64,000 bases of DNA from JBFLYZ01 sp040756415 (GTDB lineage Bacteria; Bacteroidota; Bacteroidia; JADZBD01), in the NCBI GenBank assembly GCA_040756415.1, contig JBFLYZ010000014.1, positions 3,584 through 67,583 of the forward strand, given 5' to 3'. The position numbers and the translations under genes were made by a program. Positions within the stretch are counted from its first letter, which is position 1. The number at the start of each line of letters is the position of its first letter. Below are positions 39,954 to 48,322 of the stretch, in pieces. The notes beneath the pieces were generated by a model, which had not been told where the DNA came from, did no database searches, and was given only the letters and a program-made list of their open reading frames with translations.

Positions 39954-41295
39954 GCCTCAAAGATAAGATAGGATCCATTTGGGCGGCTCTGCGGGCGGGC
40001 CAGAAGCCGAATATAATGCCCACGCTCACCGATACGAGAAAAGAAACGATAATGGAAAACAGCGTGATGATGGTAGGCGTATCGGGCTTGACCAGCGGAA
40101 TGATGTAAGCGGTGGCGATGCCCAGCACCACCCCGATGAGCCCTCCTGACACGCTGACCAGTATGGCTTCGGTCATGAACTGGAGGATGATATCCTGCTT
40201 GGTGGCCCCGATAGAAAGGCGTATGCCGATCTCCTTGATCCGCTCCATGACCGATGCCAGCATGATGTTCATAATGCCTATGCCGCCAATCACCAGCGAG
40301 ATGCTGGCAATGGCCACCAGCAGCACGTTGAAGCTCTCCTTGGTCTCGCGCTGCTGCTTGAGCAGCAGTTCGGGTATCTTGATCTCGAAATCCTCCACCT
40401 GCGAGTGCCTGCGCAGGAGCAGGCGCTGGATGATCTCCGAGGATTTGCTCAGGTACTCCGTTTCGCGTATCATCACTACGATCTTATCGAGCTGGTGGGT
40501 GTTCTCCACGCCTTCGCCCGATGTGCCGGTGGTTATCATGAAATCACCGCCAAATACCGTGGCCGATCCTCCCTGTATCTTTTGCTGGGTGATGAGCCCG
40601 CGGTTCCGGTAGCGGACCAGCACGGTCTCCAGCGGGGCGTACACCTGGTTGTTGAAATTGCTGATGCCCAGGCTCTGCACGGAGGCTTCGCTTATATTCA
40701 TCTTTTTCAGCACCCCGATCACCTGCAGCCATATGTTCCCGCATTTGATGTATTTGCCTATAGGCTCCTCGTTGGCGAAGAAGTGTTTCCGCACCCCGTC
40801 ACCGATCACGCAGACCGGGCGCGTATGCAGGGCATGCTGCTCCCCGAAATAGCTTCCGGATTGCAGCTCCAGGTTCTGTATGCTGAAATAATCAGGAAAG
40901 ACCCCGGCCAGGTTGGCCCGCTTGCTGCGGCCGTCCTTGATCAGCGTCACCTCGTAATTCACTTCCGGGCTTACCCGCTCGGCCGTAGGCAGTATTTCGC
41001 GGATGGCCTTCGCGTCCTGGATGGTGAGGCCGCGCGAGAACTTGTTCTTTTCCTTGGCCGACTGGGCATCCTCTTCCGCGTTCTTCTTGTTCAGCAGGGG
41101 AGCGATCACAATATTGTTGACCCCTACCAGCTTCATCTGGTCCAGGATGTCCTGCTTGGTACCTTCACCAATGGCCAGCATGATGATTACAGCGCCCACG
41201 CCCAGGATCATGCCCAGCGAGGTGAGCACCGTACGCAGCGTGTTGGTCTTGATGGCATCAAAAGCGATCTGAAAATTATAGAGGTATTTCTCCAT
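39946..41295 (-). CDS. MacB-type ABC transporter permease (FtsX family), without ATPase domain
   Basis: 449 residues from the ATG at 41295; a GTG at 41304 would create a four-base overlap (GTGA) with the adaptor gene and is an alternative. One N-terminal helix (RTVLTSLGMILGVGAVIIML) is followed by a ~240-residue periplasmic MacB_PCD-type domain (AERVSPEVNYEVTLIKDGRS; YFSIQNLELQSGSYFGEQHA) and three C-terminal helices with the FtsX motif (GGIGIMNIMLASVMERIKEI; GIRLSIGATKQDIILQFMTE). MacB proteins normally carry or accompany an ATPase; none is encoded in this operon, so it must be supplied from elsewhere. Confidence 0.9.
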   Translation of the reverse strand: MEKYLYNFQIAFDAIKTNTLRTVLTSLGMILGVGAVIIMLAIGEGTKQDILDQMKLVGVNNIVIAPLLNKKNAEEDAQSAKEKNKFSRGLTIQDAKAIREILPTAERVSPEVNYEVTLIKDGRSKRANLAGVFPDYFSIQNLELQSGSYFGEQHALHTRPVCVIGDGVRKHFFANEEPIGKYIKCGNIWLQVIGVLKKMNISEASVQSLGISNFNNQVYAPLETVLVRYRNRGLITQQKIQGGSATVFGGDFMITTGTSGEGVENTHQLDKIVVMIRETEYLSKSSEIIQRLLLRRHSQVEDFEIKIPELLLKQQRETKESFNVLLVAIASISLVIGGIGIMNIMLASVMERIKEIGIRLSIGATKQDIILQFMTEAILVSVSGGLIGVVLGIATAYIIPLVKPDTPTIITLFSIIVSFLVSVSVGIIFGFWPARRAAQMDPILSLRHD

Positions 41296-41300
41296 CGGGA

Positions 41301-42551
41301 TCACTGGAGGACCGTGAGGTCGATCTTTTCAGCGTTGTCAGGAACGGACAGGTACACTTCATCGCCTTCCTCGAGGCCTTTTTCTATGATGATGGAATTA
41401 TCGTTGCTCTGGCCGGTCTTCACTTCCTGCTTGACGGCACCGAAAGCCCCCGATTTATACACGAAGGTTTTGCCCTGCTCGGTATGGATGCATTCCTGGG
41501 GCACGGAAAGCACACCAGGGATCCTGGCCGTGAGTATGATATTGCTGGTGGTCATGGCCGGGCGCAGGGTAGTGTCGGTCTCGTTGATCTGGATACGTAC
41601 CTCGAAGACCTTGGCATCCGATTTAGGCAGTTGCTCGCCAACGTTCGCCACCTCGTATACCTTGCCGGTAAATTTTTTGTCGGGAAACGCATCGATGCTG
41701 ATGGATACGGTCTGGTCGACCTTTACCTTGCTGATGTCGATCTCGTTGATATAGGTGAGCGATATCATTTTGGTGAGGTCGGGCAGGGTAGCCACCGTGG
41801 GGTCCCAGGGGCTGATGGTAGAGCCTACGGATATCTTTTTTCCGTCCCAGTCGCGCTTGTAGATCACCATGCCCGCCTTGGGCGCCACGATCACGAATTG
41901 CTCCACCACCTCCACGGTCTGTTCCATCTTGCGCTGCTGCTGGCTGAGCGTGGCGCTCACTTCCGACATCTTGGCCACGCTTTGCTGCTGCTTGAGGGTA
42001 TAGTTCTTCTGGGCCTGCTCATAGGCGCGGGTGGCTTTGTCGAGCTCGATCTCGGCCTGGCGTATGGTAGCGGGCGGCTCGTACTTCGACTGGTCCAGCA
42101 CCAGTTTTTTTTCCTCCATTGCGTACTTGAGGTTGATCAGCTCATCGCGCGCGGTGCGCAGCTCAAGGGCCGTATCCAACTGGGTCTTGGTGTACAGCGA
42201 CTGGGTCTTTTCCAGCTCGCTCTCCAGGTCCTTCAGCTTGGCCGAGATCTCCACCCGGTCGAGCGTGGCGATGTAATCACCGGCCTTTACCACGGTGCCT
42301 TCGGGAACCAGGTCGCTGATCTTGACCTGCCACACCCCAGCATTGCGCATGCCCACCGGGCCCAGAATGTTCTCGGAATTCTTGGCCTGCAGCTCGCCCG
42401 TACTGGTTACCGTGATCAGGAATTCTCCCTTCTTAACGGTAACGGTTACCTGCTCACCGTCCTTCTTGGAAGGGCTGAACAGGGTCCAGCCCGCAAGCAG
42501 CAGCACCAGGATGCCTCCGGTTATGATGTACTTACGCTTGGTCTTGCTCAT
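41301..42551 (-). CDS. HlyD/MacA-type periplasmic adaptor (membrane fusion) protein
   Basis: 416 residues with an N-terminal anchor (YIITGGILVLLLAGWTLFSP). A biotinyl-lipoyl-like domain is split around a long coiled coil (about 95-205; ELEKTQSLYTKTQLDTALEL, ELDKATRAYEQAQKNYTLKQ), then GMVIYKRDWDGKKISVGSTI and beta-barrel and membrane-proximal domains. It links the permease to TolC. It opens the efflux operon (HlyD, permease, TolC, methyltransferase, ZIP). Its divergent neighbour is the sensor-phosphatase gene. Confidence 0.92.
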   Translation of the reverse strand: MSKTKRKYIITGGILVLLLAGWTLFSPSKKDGEQVTVTVKKGEFLITVTSTGELQAKNSENILGPVGMRNAGVWQVKISDLVPEGTVVKAGDYIATLDRVEISAKLKDLESELEKTQSLYTKTQLDTALELRTARDELINLKYAMEEKKLVLDQSKYEPPATIRQAEIELDKATRAYEQAQKNYTLKQQQSVAKMSEVSATLSQQQRKMEQTVEVVEQFVIVAPKAGMVIYKRDWDGKKISVGSTISPWDPTVATLPDLTKMISLTYINEIDISKVKVDQTVSISIDAFPDKKFTGKVYEVANVGEQLPKSDAKVFEVRIQINETDTTLRPAMTTSNIILTARIPGVLSVPQECIHTEQGKTFVYKSGAFGAVKQEVKTGQSNDNSIIIEKGLEEGDEVYLSVPDNAEKIDLTVLQ

Positions 42552-42694
42552 GGAGGGCTAAGATAGCAAGAAAGGGGCTTGCAGCCCCCAAATTTTGACG
42601 GGCGGCTGCGGGCTTCCTGGCATAGCGCGGGCCGGGGCTATCGGCTTTTTCACGCATATCTTACCCGGCAGAAAAGCTGAAAAGATTTCTTTTC

Positions 42695-42702
42695 TATCTT
42701 TA
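42695..42702 (+). promoter_or_regulatory. -7-like box (TATCTTTA) for the sensor-phosphatase gene
   Basis: One mismatch from TAnnTTTG; the predicted start is only a few bases before the ATG at 42712, so the mRNA leader would be very short. Confidence 0.4.
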
Positions 42703-42711
42703 CTCGTTTTT

Positions 42712-45700
42712 ATGCGCAAACTGCTATTCCCTATCCTTTTGTGGCTCGCTTCCGCGGCATTTGCGCAGGAAATACGCTTCAAGCATATCAACTCCAAAGA
42801 CGGCCTGTCGCAGGCCATGGTCAACTGCATACTCAAAGACAGCAAGGGGTTTATGTGGTTCGCCACCCAGGACGGGCTGAACAAGTACGATGGCTATTCC
42901 ATGACCGTTTTCCGTCATGACCCCGATAATCCCAACTCCATTGCCATCAACGATATCAATACCCTGTACGAGGATGACCAGGGCATCATCTGGATAGGGA
43001 CCAACGGTGGCGGACTGGATGCCTATAATCCCATGACCAACCGCTTCACCCATTTCGCTCATAGCGATTCGGTCAATACCTCCATCAGCAGCGATGTCAT
43101 ACGCTGCGTATTCAAGGATAAGGGCGGAACCTACTGGGTAGGCACCCGTGACGGGCTCAATAGTTTTGATGGTAAAACCAACCAGTTCACCCATTACAGG
43201 CGCGAGGATGGTAAGCCGGGTTCTATCAGCGATAATTCCGTATGGTCAGTCATACAGGATAAAAAGGGCCGGCTTTGGGTAGGCACCTACAATGGGGGCA
43301 TCAACCTGTTCGATCCGGCTTCCAATACCTTTACCTATTACCTTGACGTGGGAAGCGATGATGAGCTGAAATCGTACAACAGCAATAAGGTACGCTGTAT
43401 TTTTGCGGATAAGAGCGGAATGCTGTGGCTGGGCACGGATGCGGGCGGCCTGATCGCCTTCGATCCGGAAACGAAAAAGTACCTTGAATATTTCAAGCAC
43501 GACCCCGGGGACCCGTATTCGATCAGCAATGACCGCATCACGAGCATCGTGGAGGATAATTCGGGCAACCTGTGGGTGGGCACGCTTGACGGAGGCCTGA
43601 ACAAGTTCTCGCCTGCATCCAAGAAGTTCGTGCATTTCGTCAATAACGAGCTGGACCCCTTCAGCCTGAGCAACGACAAGGTGCGCTGCCTGTACCGCGA
43701 TCCGCAGGACGCCATCTGGATAGGCACGCAAACAGGCGGAGTGAACATTTATTTCGGCTCGGCCACCAAGTTCGAGCATTACAAGAAGAAAGAAGGCGCT
43801 GAGAATACGCTGCCCGGAAAGACCGTTTACGGCCTGATCGAAGACAGTGACGGCCTGCTGTGGATAGGCACGGACGGAGGCATCTGTACGCTCGATCGCA
43901 GCAAGGGCGTTTATACCACCCATCCTGATCTTACCATCTCTTCCAAGAACAAGACCGTTTACTCGGTGTACCAGGATAAAGATGGCCTGGTCTGGGTAGG
44001 CACGAACGGAGGCGGTGTTTGCACTTATAACAAAAAGACGGGGGAGATCAACAACTTCACCAGTCCTAAATCCAAGCTGTGGTCGGCAGAGAACAGCCAG
44101 ATCAAGAACGGGACCATACTGAGCATTGTAGAGGACAGTAAAGGAAAAGTATGGATAGGCGCCTACGGGGATGAAGGCGGAGTGTATGTTTATGATAAGG
44201 CATCCGGAGCGTTCACGCATTATTCCGAATCCACGGGCCTGGCCGCCAATAAAGTGTATGCCGTGTATATCGATAGCAAGGGGCAGGCGTGGATCGGCAC
44301 CGATAACGGTGGGGTGAACATACTGGACGGGGCTACGGGCAAAATACTGAAGACCTACAAATACGATAAGAACAACCTGTCCGGAACGATCAGCTCCAAT
44401 ACCGTGTATTGCTTTTACGAGGACAAAGAAGGCAATATGTGGCTGGGCACCAAGAACGGGCTGAACAAGCTGCACCTGTCGGACGGGAGAATAGACCATT
44501 ATTACGTAAAGGACGGGCTGCCGAACGATAATATCTACACCATTGTTGAGGATGAGAAGGGCTATTACTGGCTGAGCACCAATAAAGGCATATCGCGCTT
44601 CAACCCGCAGGCGGAGAACAGGAACGGCTCGGCTTTCAGAAATTACGATGTGAACGATGGTCTTCAGGACGAGGAATTTGCCCAGTTTTCGGCTTTCCGG
44701 AATCCTAAAACTGGCGAGATCCTGATGGGCGGCCTCAATGGATTCAACTCCTTCTTCCCTTCGAAGATCCAGGATAACAGGCATATTCCGCCCGTATTCA
44801 TTACCTCCTACAAGCGTTTCGGCAAGGAAGTGCTGCTCGATACGATCATTTCGGACAAGCGCTACATCGAGCTGTCATACAAAGACAATTTCTTCTCTTT
44901 CGAGTTCGCTTCGCTCGATTTTGTGTTCCCGGCCAAGAACAAGTATTCGTACAAGATGGAAGGAGTGGACGAGGATTGGTCGCCACCCAGCACCAACCGG
45001 TACGCCAGCTATACCAACCTGAGCGGGGGCGAGTATGTGCTGCGCGTGCGCGCCAGCAACAACGATGGTTTATGGAACGAGGAAGGCGCTACCCTGTACA
45101 TCAAGATCATACCCCCTTTCTGGCGCACCAAGACCTTTTACGCGGTGTGTACCCTGCTGGCCATAGCGGGGGTATTCGGCTTCATTAAATGGAGAACGCG
45201 CGCCATACAGCAGGAAAAAAAGATACTGGAGGCCAAGGTGGCCGAGCGTACGGCCGAGCTGGCGCAAAAGAACAAGGATATTACCAGCAGCATCGAGTAC
45301 GCCAAGCGCATACAGGAAGCCATCCTTCCCCGCATCGAGCAGATACAGAAGCATTTCAACGATTCATTTATTCTGTATAGGCCCAAGGACATTGTGAGCG
45401 GTGATTTTTACTGGTTCGGTGAGCGGGGCGGTAAAAAGATACTGGCAGTGGTGGATTGTACGGGCCATGGAGTGCCAGGCGCTTTCATGAGCATGATCGG
45501 CCATAACCTGCTCAACCAGATCATCATCGAAAAGGGAATAACCCGCCCGGACCAGATACTGAACGAGCTCAACCTGGGCGTTCAGACCGCGCTCAAGCAG
45601 GGTACGGGCGGGGTGGAGACCACCGATGGCATGGATGTGGCCCTGTGCGTGATCGACACGGAAAAGCGCGAGGTGGAGTTCGCGGGCGCCTTCCGTCCCC

Positions 45701-46032
45701 TGGTCATTGTCAGCAACGGCAAAATGGATAAGATCGATGGCAATAAGTTTCCTATTGGCGGCAAGCAGCTCGATTACGAGCGCATCTATACCAGCCATAC
45801 CCGCACCCTGAACAAGGGCGATTCCATTTATATGTTCTCTGACGGCTATGCCGACCAGTTTGGCGGAGAAAGGGGCAAGAAGTTCATGGTCAAGCGCCTG
45901 AACGAGCTGTTCCTGGCCATGGAGCCCTTCAGCATGAAAGAGCAGCGGGAACGCATGAACCATACCATTGAAGAATGGAAAGGCGCGCACCAGCAGGTGG
46001 ACGATATCCTGGTGGCGGGCATACGGCTTTGA
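42712..46032 (+). CDS. Periplasmic two-component-regulator propeller sensor with cytosolic PP2C (SpoIIE) phosphatase, SiaA-like
   Basis: 1106 residues from the ATG at 42712; the 39 earlier codons lie upstream of the promoter. Order: signal peptide (1-18, MRKLLFPILLWLASAAFA), fourteen or so Reg_prop blades (about 20-690; GIIWIGTNGGGLDAYNPMTN, LWVGTLDGGLNKFSPASKKF), a Y_Y_Y domain (about 740-802), one membrane helix (about 808-828, FYAVCTLLAIAGVFGFIKW), a coiled-coil linker (EKKILEAKVAERTAELAQKN), and a PP2C/SpoIIE phosphatase (about 880-1106; VSGDFYWFGERGGKKILAVV, DCTGHGVPGAFMSMIG, YMFSDGYADQFGGERG). The sensor part is that of hybrid histidine kinases, with the kinase replaced by a Ser/Thr phosphatase. 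With SiaB and SiaC homologues just downstream it is a natural SiaA counterpart: a ligand-controlled phosphatase of phospho-SiaC. Confidence 0.9.
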   Translation: MRKLLFPILLWLASAAFAQEIRFKHINSKDGLSQAMVNCILKDSKGFMWFATQDGLNKYDGYSMTVFRHDPDNPNSIAINDINTLYEDDQGIIWIGTNGGGLDAYNPMTNRFTHFAHSDSVNTSISSDVIRCVFKDKGGTYWVGTRDGLNSFDGKTNQFTHYRREDGKPGSISDNSVWSVIQDKKGRLWVGTYNGGINLFDPASNTFTYYLDVGSDDELKSYNSNKVRCIFADKSGMLWLGTDAGGLIAFDPETKKYLEYFKHDPGDPYSISNDRITSIVEDNSGNLWVGTLDGGLNKFSPASKKFVHFVNNELDPFSLSNDKVRCLYRDPQDAIWIGTQTGGVNIYFGSATKFEHYKKKEGAENTLPGKTVYGLIEDSDGLLWIGTDGGICTLDRSKGVYTTHPDLTISSKNKTVYSVYQDKDGLVWVGTNGGGVCTYNKKTGEINNFTSPKSKLWSAENSQIKNGTILSIVEDSKGKVWIGAYGDEGGVYVYDKASGAFTHYSESTGLAANKVYAVYIDSKGQAWIGTDNGGVNILDGATGKILKTYKYDKNNLSGTISSNTVYCFYEDKEGNMWLGTKNGLNKLHLSDGRIDHYYVKDGLPNDNIYTIVEDEKGYYWLSTNKGISRFNPQAENRNGSAFRNYDVNDGLQDEEFAQFSAFRNPKTGEILMGGLNGFNSFFPSKIQDNRHIPPVFITSYKRFGKEVLLDTIISDKRYIELSYKDNFFSFEFASLDFVFPAKNKYSYKMEGVDEDWSPPSTNRYASYTNLSGGEYVLRVRASNNDGLWNEEGATLYIKIIPPFWRTKTFYAVCTLLAIAGVFGFIKWRTRAIQQEKKILEAKVAERTAELAQKNKDITSSIEYAKRIQEAILPRIEQIQKHFNDSFILYRPKDIVSGDFYWFGERGGKKILAVVDCTGHGVPGAFMSMIGHNLLNQIIIEKGITRPDQILNELNLGVQTALKQGTGGVETTDGMDVALCVIDTEKREVEFAGAFRPLVIVSNGKMDKIDGNKFPIGGKQLDYERIYTSHTRTLNKGDSIYMFSDGYADQFGGERGKKFMVKRLNELFLAMEPFSMKEQRERMNHTIEEWKGAHQQVDDILVAGIRL

Positions 46033-46038
46033 GCCGGA

Positions 46039-46070
46039 TTTTGCCGAAAAGTGAATAAGCCATATATTTG
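46039..46070 (+). promoter_or_regulatory. Bacteroidota promoter before the 46135 lipoprotein
   Basis: -33 element TTTTG (46039-46043), a 19-base spacer, and -7 element TATATTTG (46063-46070): the best consensus match in the window. Predicted start near 46077, leader about 58 bases. Confidence 0.7.
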
Positions 46071-46134
46071 TTCAGGCAACGTTAAACCTTAAACTGCCGT
46101 CTAGGTCATAAGAAATACCCAAACCCCTATTACT

Positions 46135-46983
46135 ATGAAAAGATATTTCCTGTTTTCTTCCATCCTGCTTACCGGGGCATTAGCGCTTACGCTTCAGTCG
46201 TGCAAGAAAGAAGAGCCCGATACCGAGACCACCTCGGCAACGGATAACGCGATCTGCGAGGCCGAGTTCTCGCGCATCATGCCCGATGTGAACGGCATCG
46301 CGGTGAACGAAGAGGGTATACAGCGCCTGCTGCCCGGTGTGGCATCGGCCTGCTATACGCTGAGCTGGTCGGGCGATACGGCCATGAGCATACCGGGTGT
46401 TACCGGCCATATGTACATCGATTTCGGCACCAACTCCACCTGCGCCAGCGCTGACGGCAAGATACGCTCGGGTATGATCGAGGTGATCTTCGACCAGGCC
46501 TGGAGAGCGGTCGGATCTTCGGATACCATCAAGCTGATCAACTTCAAGGTAAAGAACAATTCGACCCATGGCGGCATCCAGTACGATGGTAAGATCGTGA
46601 TAGCCTGGCAGGACAGCGTGACCTATAATTACCAGGTGATCGGAGGCAAATGCACCAAGGGAAGCGAGTGGACCGTATTATGGGATTGCAACCGCACCAT
46701 GAAGTGGGTGGGTGGAGCTGGCGACAGTATACCCGGCAATGATGTGTTCCACATGTGGGGAAGCGCCAACGGCACCAACCGCGAGAGCAGGGACTTTACC
46801 GTTGACGTTCCCTCCGGGACGCCCCTGGTACGTACGGCAGGCTGCCGTTATATTACCAGCGGTGAGCTTACCATCACTCCTGACGGCAAGAACGCCCGCA
46901 CCGTTGATTTCGGTGACGGCACCTGCGATGACCGGGCTACCCTGATCATCAACGGCAATGCCTTCGAGTTTACGCTCAACTAA
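46135..46983 (+). CDS. Lipoprotein of unknown function
   Basis: 282 residues with a lipoprotein signal (MKRYFLFSSILLTGALALTL) and lipidated Cys at about 23 (LQSCKKEE). The mature protein is beta-rich with regularly spaced Cys (GVASACYTL, NSTCASADGK, IGGKCTKGSE, LWDCNRTM, TAGCRYITSG, DGTCDDRAT), probably forming disulphides in the periplasm or at the surface. I do not recognise the family. It has its own strong promoter and terminator, so it is transcribed independently of the sensor-phosphatase upstream and the SiaB/SiaC genes downstream. Confidence 0.7.
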   Translation: MKRYFLFSSILLTGALALTLQSCKKEEPDTETTSATDNAICEAEFSRIMPDVNGIAVNEEGIQRLLPGVASACYTLSWSGDTAMSIPGVTGHMYIDFGTNSTCASADGKIRSGMIEVIFDQAWRAVGSSDTIKLINFKVKNNSTHGGIQYDGKIVIAWQDSVTYNYQVIGGKCTKGSEWTVLWDCNRTMKWVGGAGDSIPGNDVFHMWGSANGTNRESRDFTVDVPSGTPLVRTAGCRYITSGELTITPDGKNARTVDFGDGTCDDRATLIINGNAFEFTLN

Positions 46984-47011
46984 GCAGGTCTTACTCCGAT
47001 AAAAGCATTGA

Positions 47012-47040
47012 CCCTGAAGTAGTCTTACTTCAGGGTTTTT
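47012..47040 (+). terminator. Terminator after the lipoprotein gene
   Basis: CCCTGAAGTA pairs with TACTTCAGGG across a short GTCT loop, followed by TTTTT. Confidence 0.82.
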
Positions 47041-47138
47041 CATTAGCCGAAGGCCCAAAAAATATCTACGAAAAGTAGCTTTTTTAGTCCGAATTTGTAT
47101 ATTTGGAAGATTTTTAAATAGGGGTATGAGAAAAATCC

Positions 47139-47146
47139 TATTTTTG
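47139..47146 (+). promoter_or_regulatory. Promoter box (TATTTTTG) for the SiaB-SiaC operon
   Basis: Exact match to TAnnTTTG, 18 bases before the ATG at 47164, within the 11-base string TCCTATTTTTG that also precedes the double SiaB-like gene. A second TATATTTG stands at 47098-47105. Confidence 0.5.
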
Positions 47147-47163
47147 CCTAATCCGACTGGGAT

Positions 47164-47706
47164 ATGTTAGATATTTACGATTTCTACGATAAGATGGAGC
47201 GCAACAATATCATGTTGTCCTTCAAGGGCGATATTACATCCGAGCTGCTCACATCTATCCTCCAGATCATGGAATCGAAGCTGGACAATATGCAGGAGGA
47301 GCCCAAGGTAAAGAAGAAAGTGTACAATGTGCTGGTGGAATGCCTCCAGAACCTGTATCACCATATGGATGAAGTGGATTTCCCCTCATCGGACCGTTCG
47401 CGTTCGGCCATCTTCATGATAGGCAAGGTGGATAACCAGTACAACATCGTTACCGGCAACTACATCCGTGGCGAGAACGTGGAAACCCTGAAATCGCGCC
47501 TTGACGAGATCAATAAGCTGGACAAGGACCAGCTTAAGGAATATTACAAGGAAGTGCTGAACAACGGGGAGATGTCGCAGAAAGGCGGTGGGGGGTTAGG
47601 CATGATCGATATTGCGCGTAAAACTGGGCAGAAGCTGGATTACAATTTCATGCCCGTAGATAATAAATATTCATTCTTTAGTCTTAACATTAAAATTGCC
47701 CAATAA
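47164..47706 (+). CDS. SiaB-like protein kinase (DUF6272 family)
   Basis: 180 residues, a single unit. The GHKL-type features are VLVECLQNLYHHMDEVDF (N box, Glu and Asn) and MSQKGGGGLGMIDIARKTGQ (glycine-rich ATP lid), followed by a closing beta strand NKYSFFSLNIKIAQ. In Pseudomonas, SiaB phosphorylates SiaC and SiaA removes the phosphate. Here a SiaC homologue follows after 11 bases and a PP2C sensor lies two genes upstream, so all three components are present within six kilobases. The kinase role is inferred from family and context. Confidence 0.88.
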   Translation: MLDIYDFYDKMERNNIMLSFKGDITSELLTSILQIMESKLDNMQEEPKVKKKVYNVLVECLQNLYHHMDEVDFPSSDRSRSAIFMIGKVDNQYNIVTGNYIRGENVETLKSRLDEINKLDKDQLKEYYKEVLNNGEMSQKGGGGLGMIDIARKTGQKLDYNFMPVDNKYSFFSLNIKIAQ

Positions 47707-47717
47707 AACCAATCAGT

Positions 47718-48098
47718 ATGGAAAAATTAACAATTGAAGGAACACCTAAGACTCCGACCGTAAACTTTGATTTTGAGAAAGGACATCTCGAGATCAAGGG
47801 CCGCTCGATCCCCGAGAACTCTATTGAGTTCTATAAGCCGATGGTGGAATGGCTCGAGAAGTACGCGGGCAAGCCCCAGAGCATGACCAATGTGAACATA
47901 CAACTGGAATACTTCAATACCAGTTCGTCAAAGTGCATACTGGATGTATTCAAGAAACTGGAGTCGATCAGCAAGGCCGGCAACCAGATCGTGATCAACT
48001 GGTATTACGAGCAGGATGACGAGGATATGCTCGAGGCGGGCGAGGACTACCAGGCCATTATCAACGTGCCCTTCAAGATGATCGAGATAGAAGGTTAA
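47718..48098 (+). CDS. SiaC-like regulatory phosphoprotein (DUF1987)
   Basis: 126 residues, the normal size of the family. The central motif VNIQLEYFNTSSSKCILDVF places a Thr at position 68, where Pseudomonas SiaC is phosphorylated by SiaB. The rest (NFDFEKGHLEIKGRSIPENS; GNQIVINWYYEQDDEDMLEA) is characteristic of DUF1987. Pseudomonas SiaC binds and activates the diguanylate cyclase SiaD; no GGDEF gene is present here, so its output is unknown. Co-transcribed with the SiaB-like gene, and followed by a terminator. Confidence 0.92.
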   Translation: MEKLTIEGTPKTPTVNFDFEKGHLEIKGRSIPENSIEFYKPMVEWLEKYAGKPQSMTNVNIQLEYFNTSSSKCILDVFKKLESISKAGNQIVINWYYEQDDEDMLEAGEDYQAIINVPFKMIEIEG

Positions 48099-48129
48099 TC
48101 CTTCTTCTTCCAAGATACCTATATGAAGG

Positions 48130-48162
48130 GGATAGAAGCTAAGCGCTTTTATCCTCTTTTTT
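48130..48162 (+). terminator. Terminator after the SiaB-SiaC operon
   Basis: GGATAGAAGC pairs with GCTTTTATCC (one G-T pair) across a five-base loop, followed by TCTTTTTT. Confidence 0.75.
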
Positions 48163-48177
48163 ATTGTCCTTATAGAC

Positions 48178-48297
48178 TCATAGACTCATGCTGCTTTTCA
48201 GCAACTTAAGGCAGCAGAGCATCGCGTAGAGAAGTGCGAGGCCAATGCAAATGATCAGCCATTCTTTTTTCGTGTATTGCCTGATGAACTTTACCAT
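48178..48297 (-). CDS. Predicted 39-residue single-pass membrane peptide
   Basis: An ATG-to-TGA frame of 39 codons on the minus strand: a basic N-terminus (MVKFIRQYTKKEW), one hydrophobic helix with three Cys (LIICIGLALLYAMLCCLKLL) and a short Ser/Lys tail. The positive-inside charge pattern is sound. The 224-base gap would otherwise be empty. It could be an uncounted small membrane protein; chance cannot be excluded. Confidence 0.4.
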   Translation of the reverse strand: MVKFIRQYTKKEWLIICIGLALLYAMLCCLKLLKSSMSL

Positions 48298-48322
48298 CTC
48301 GTATGTCTAAGCAATGTATGAC

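Noticed and set aside
43246..44784. A long minus-strand ORF opposite the sensor-phosphatase gene
   Set aside because: Antisense shadow of the propeller repeats; repeats on one strand readily create long frames on the other.
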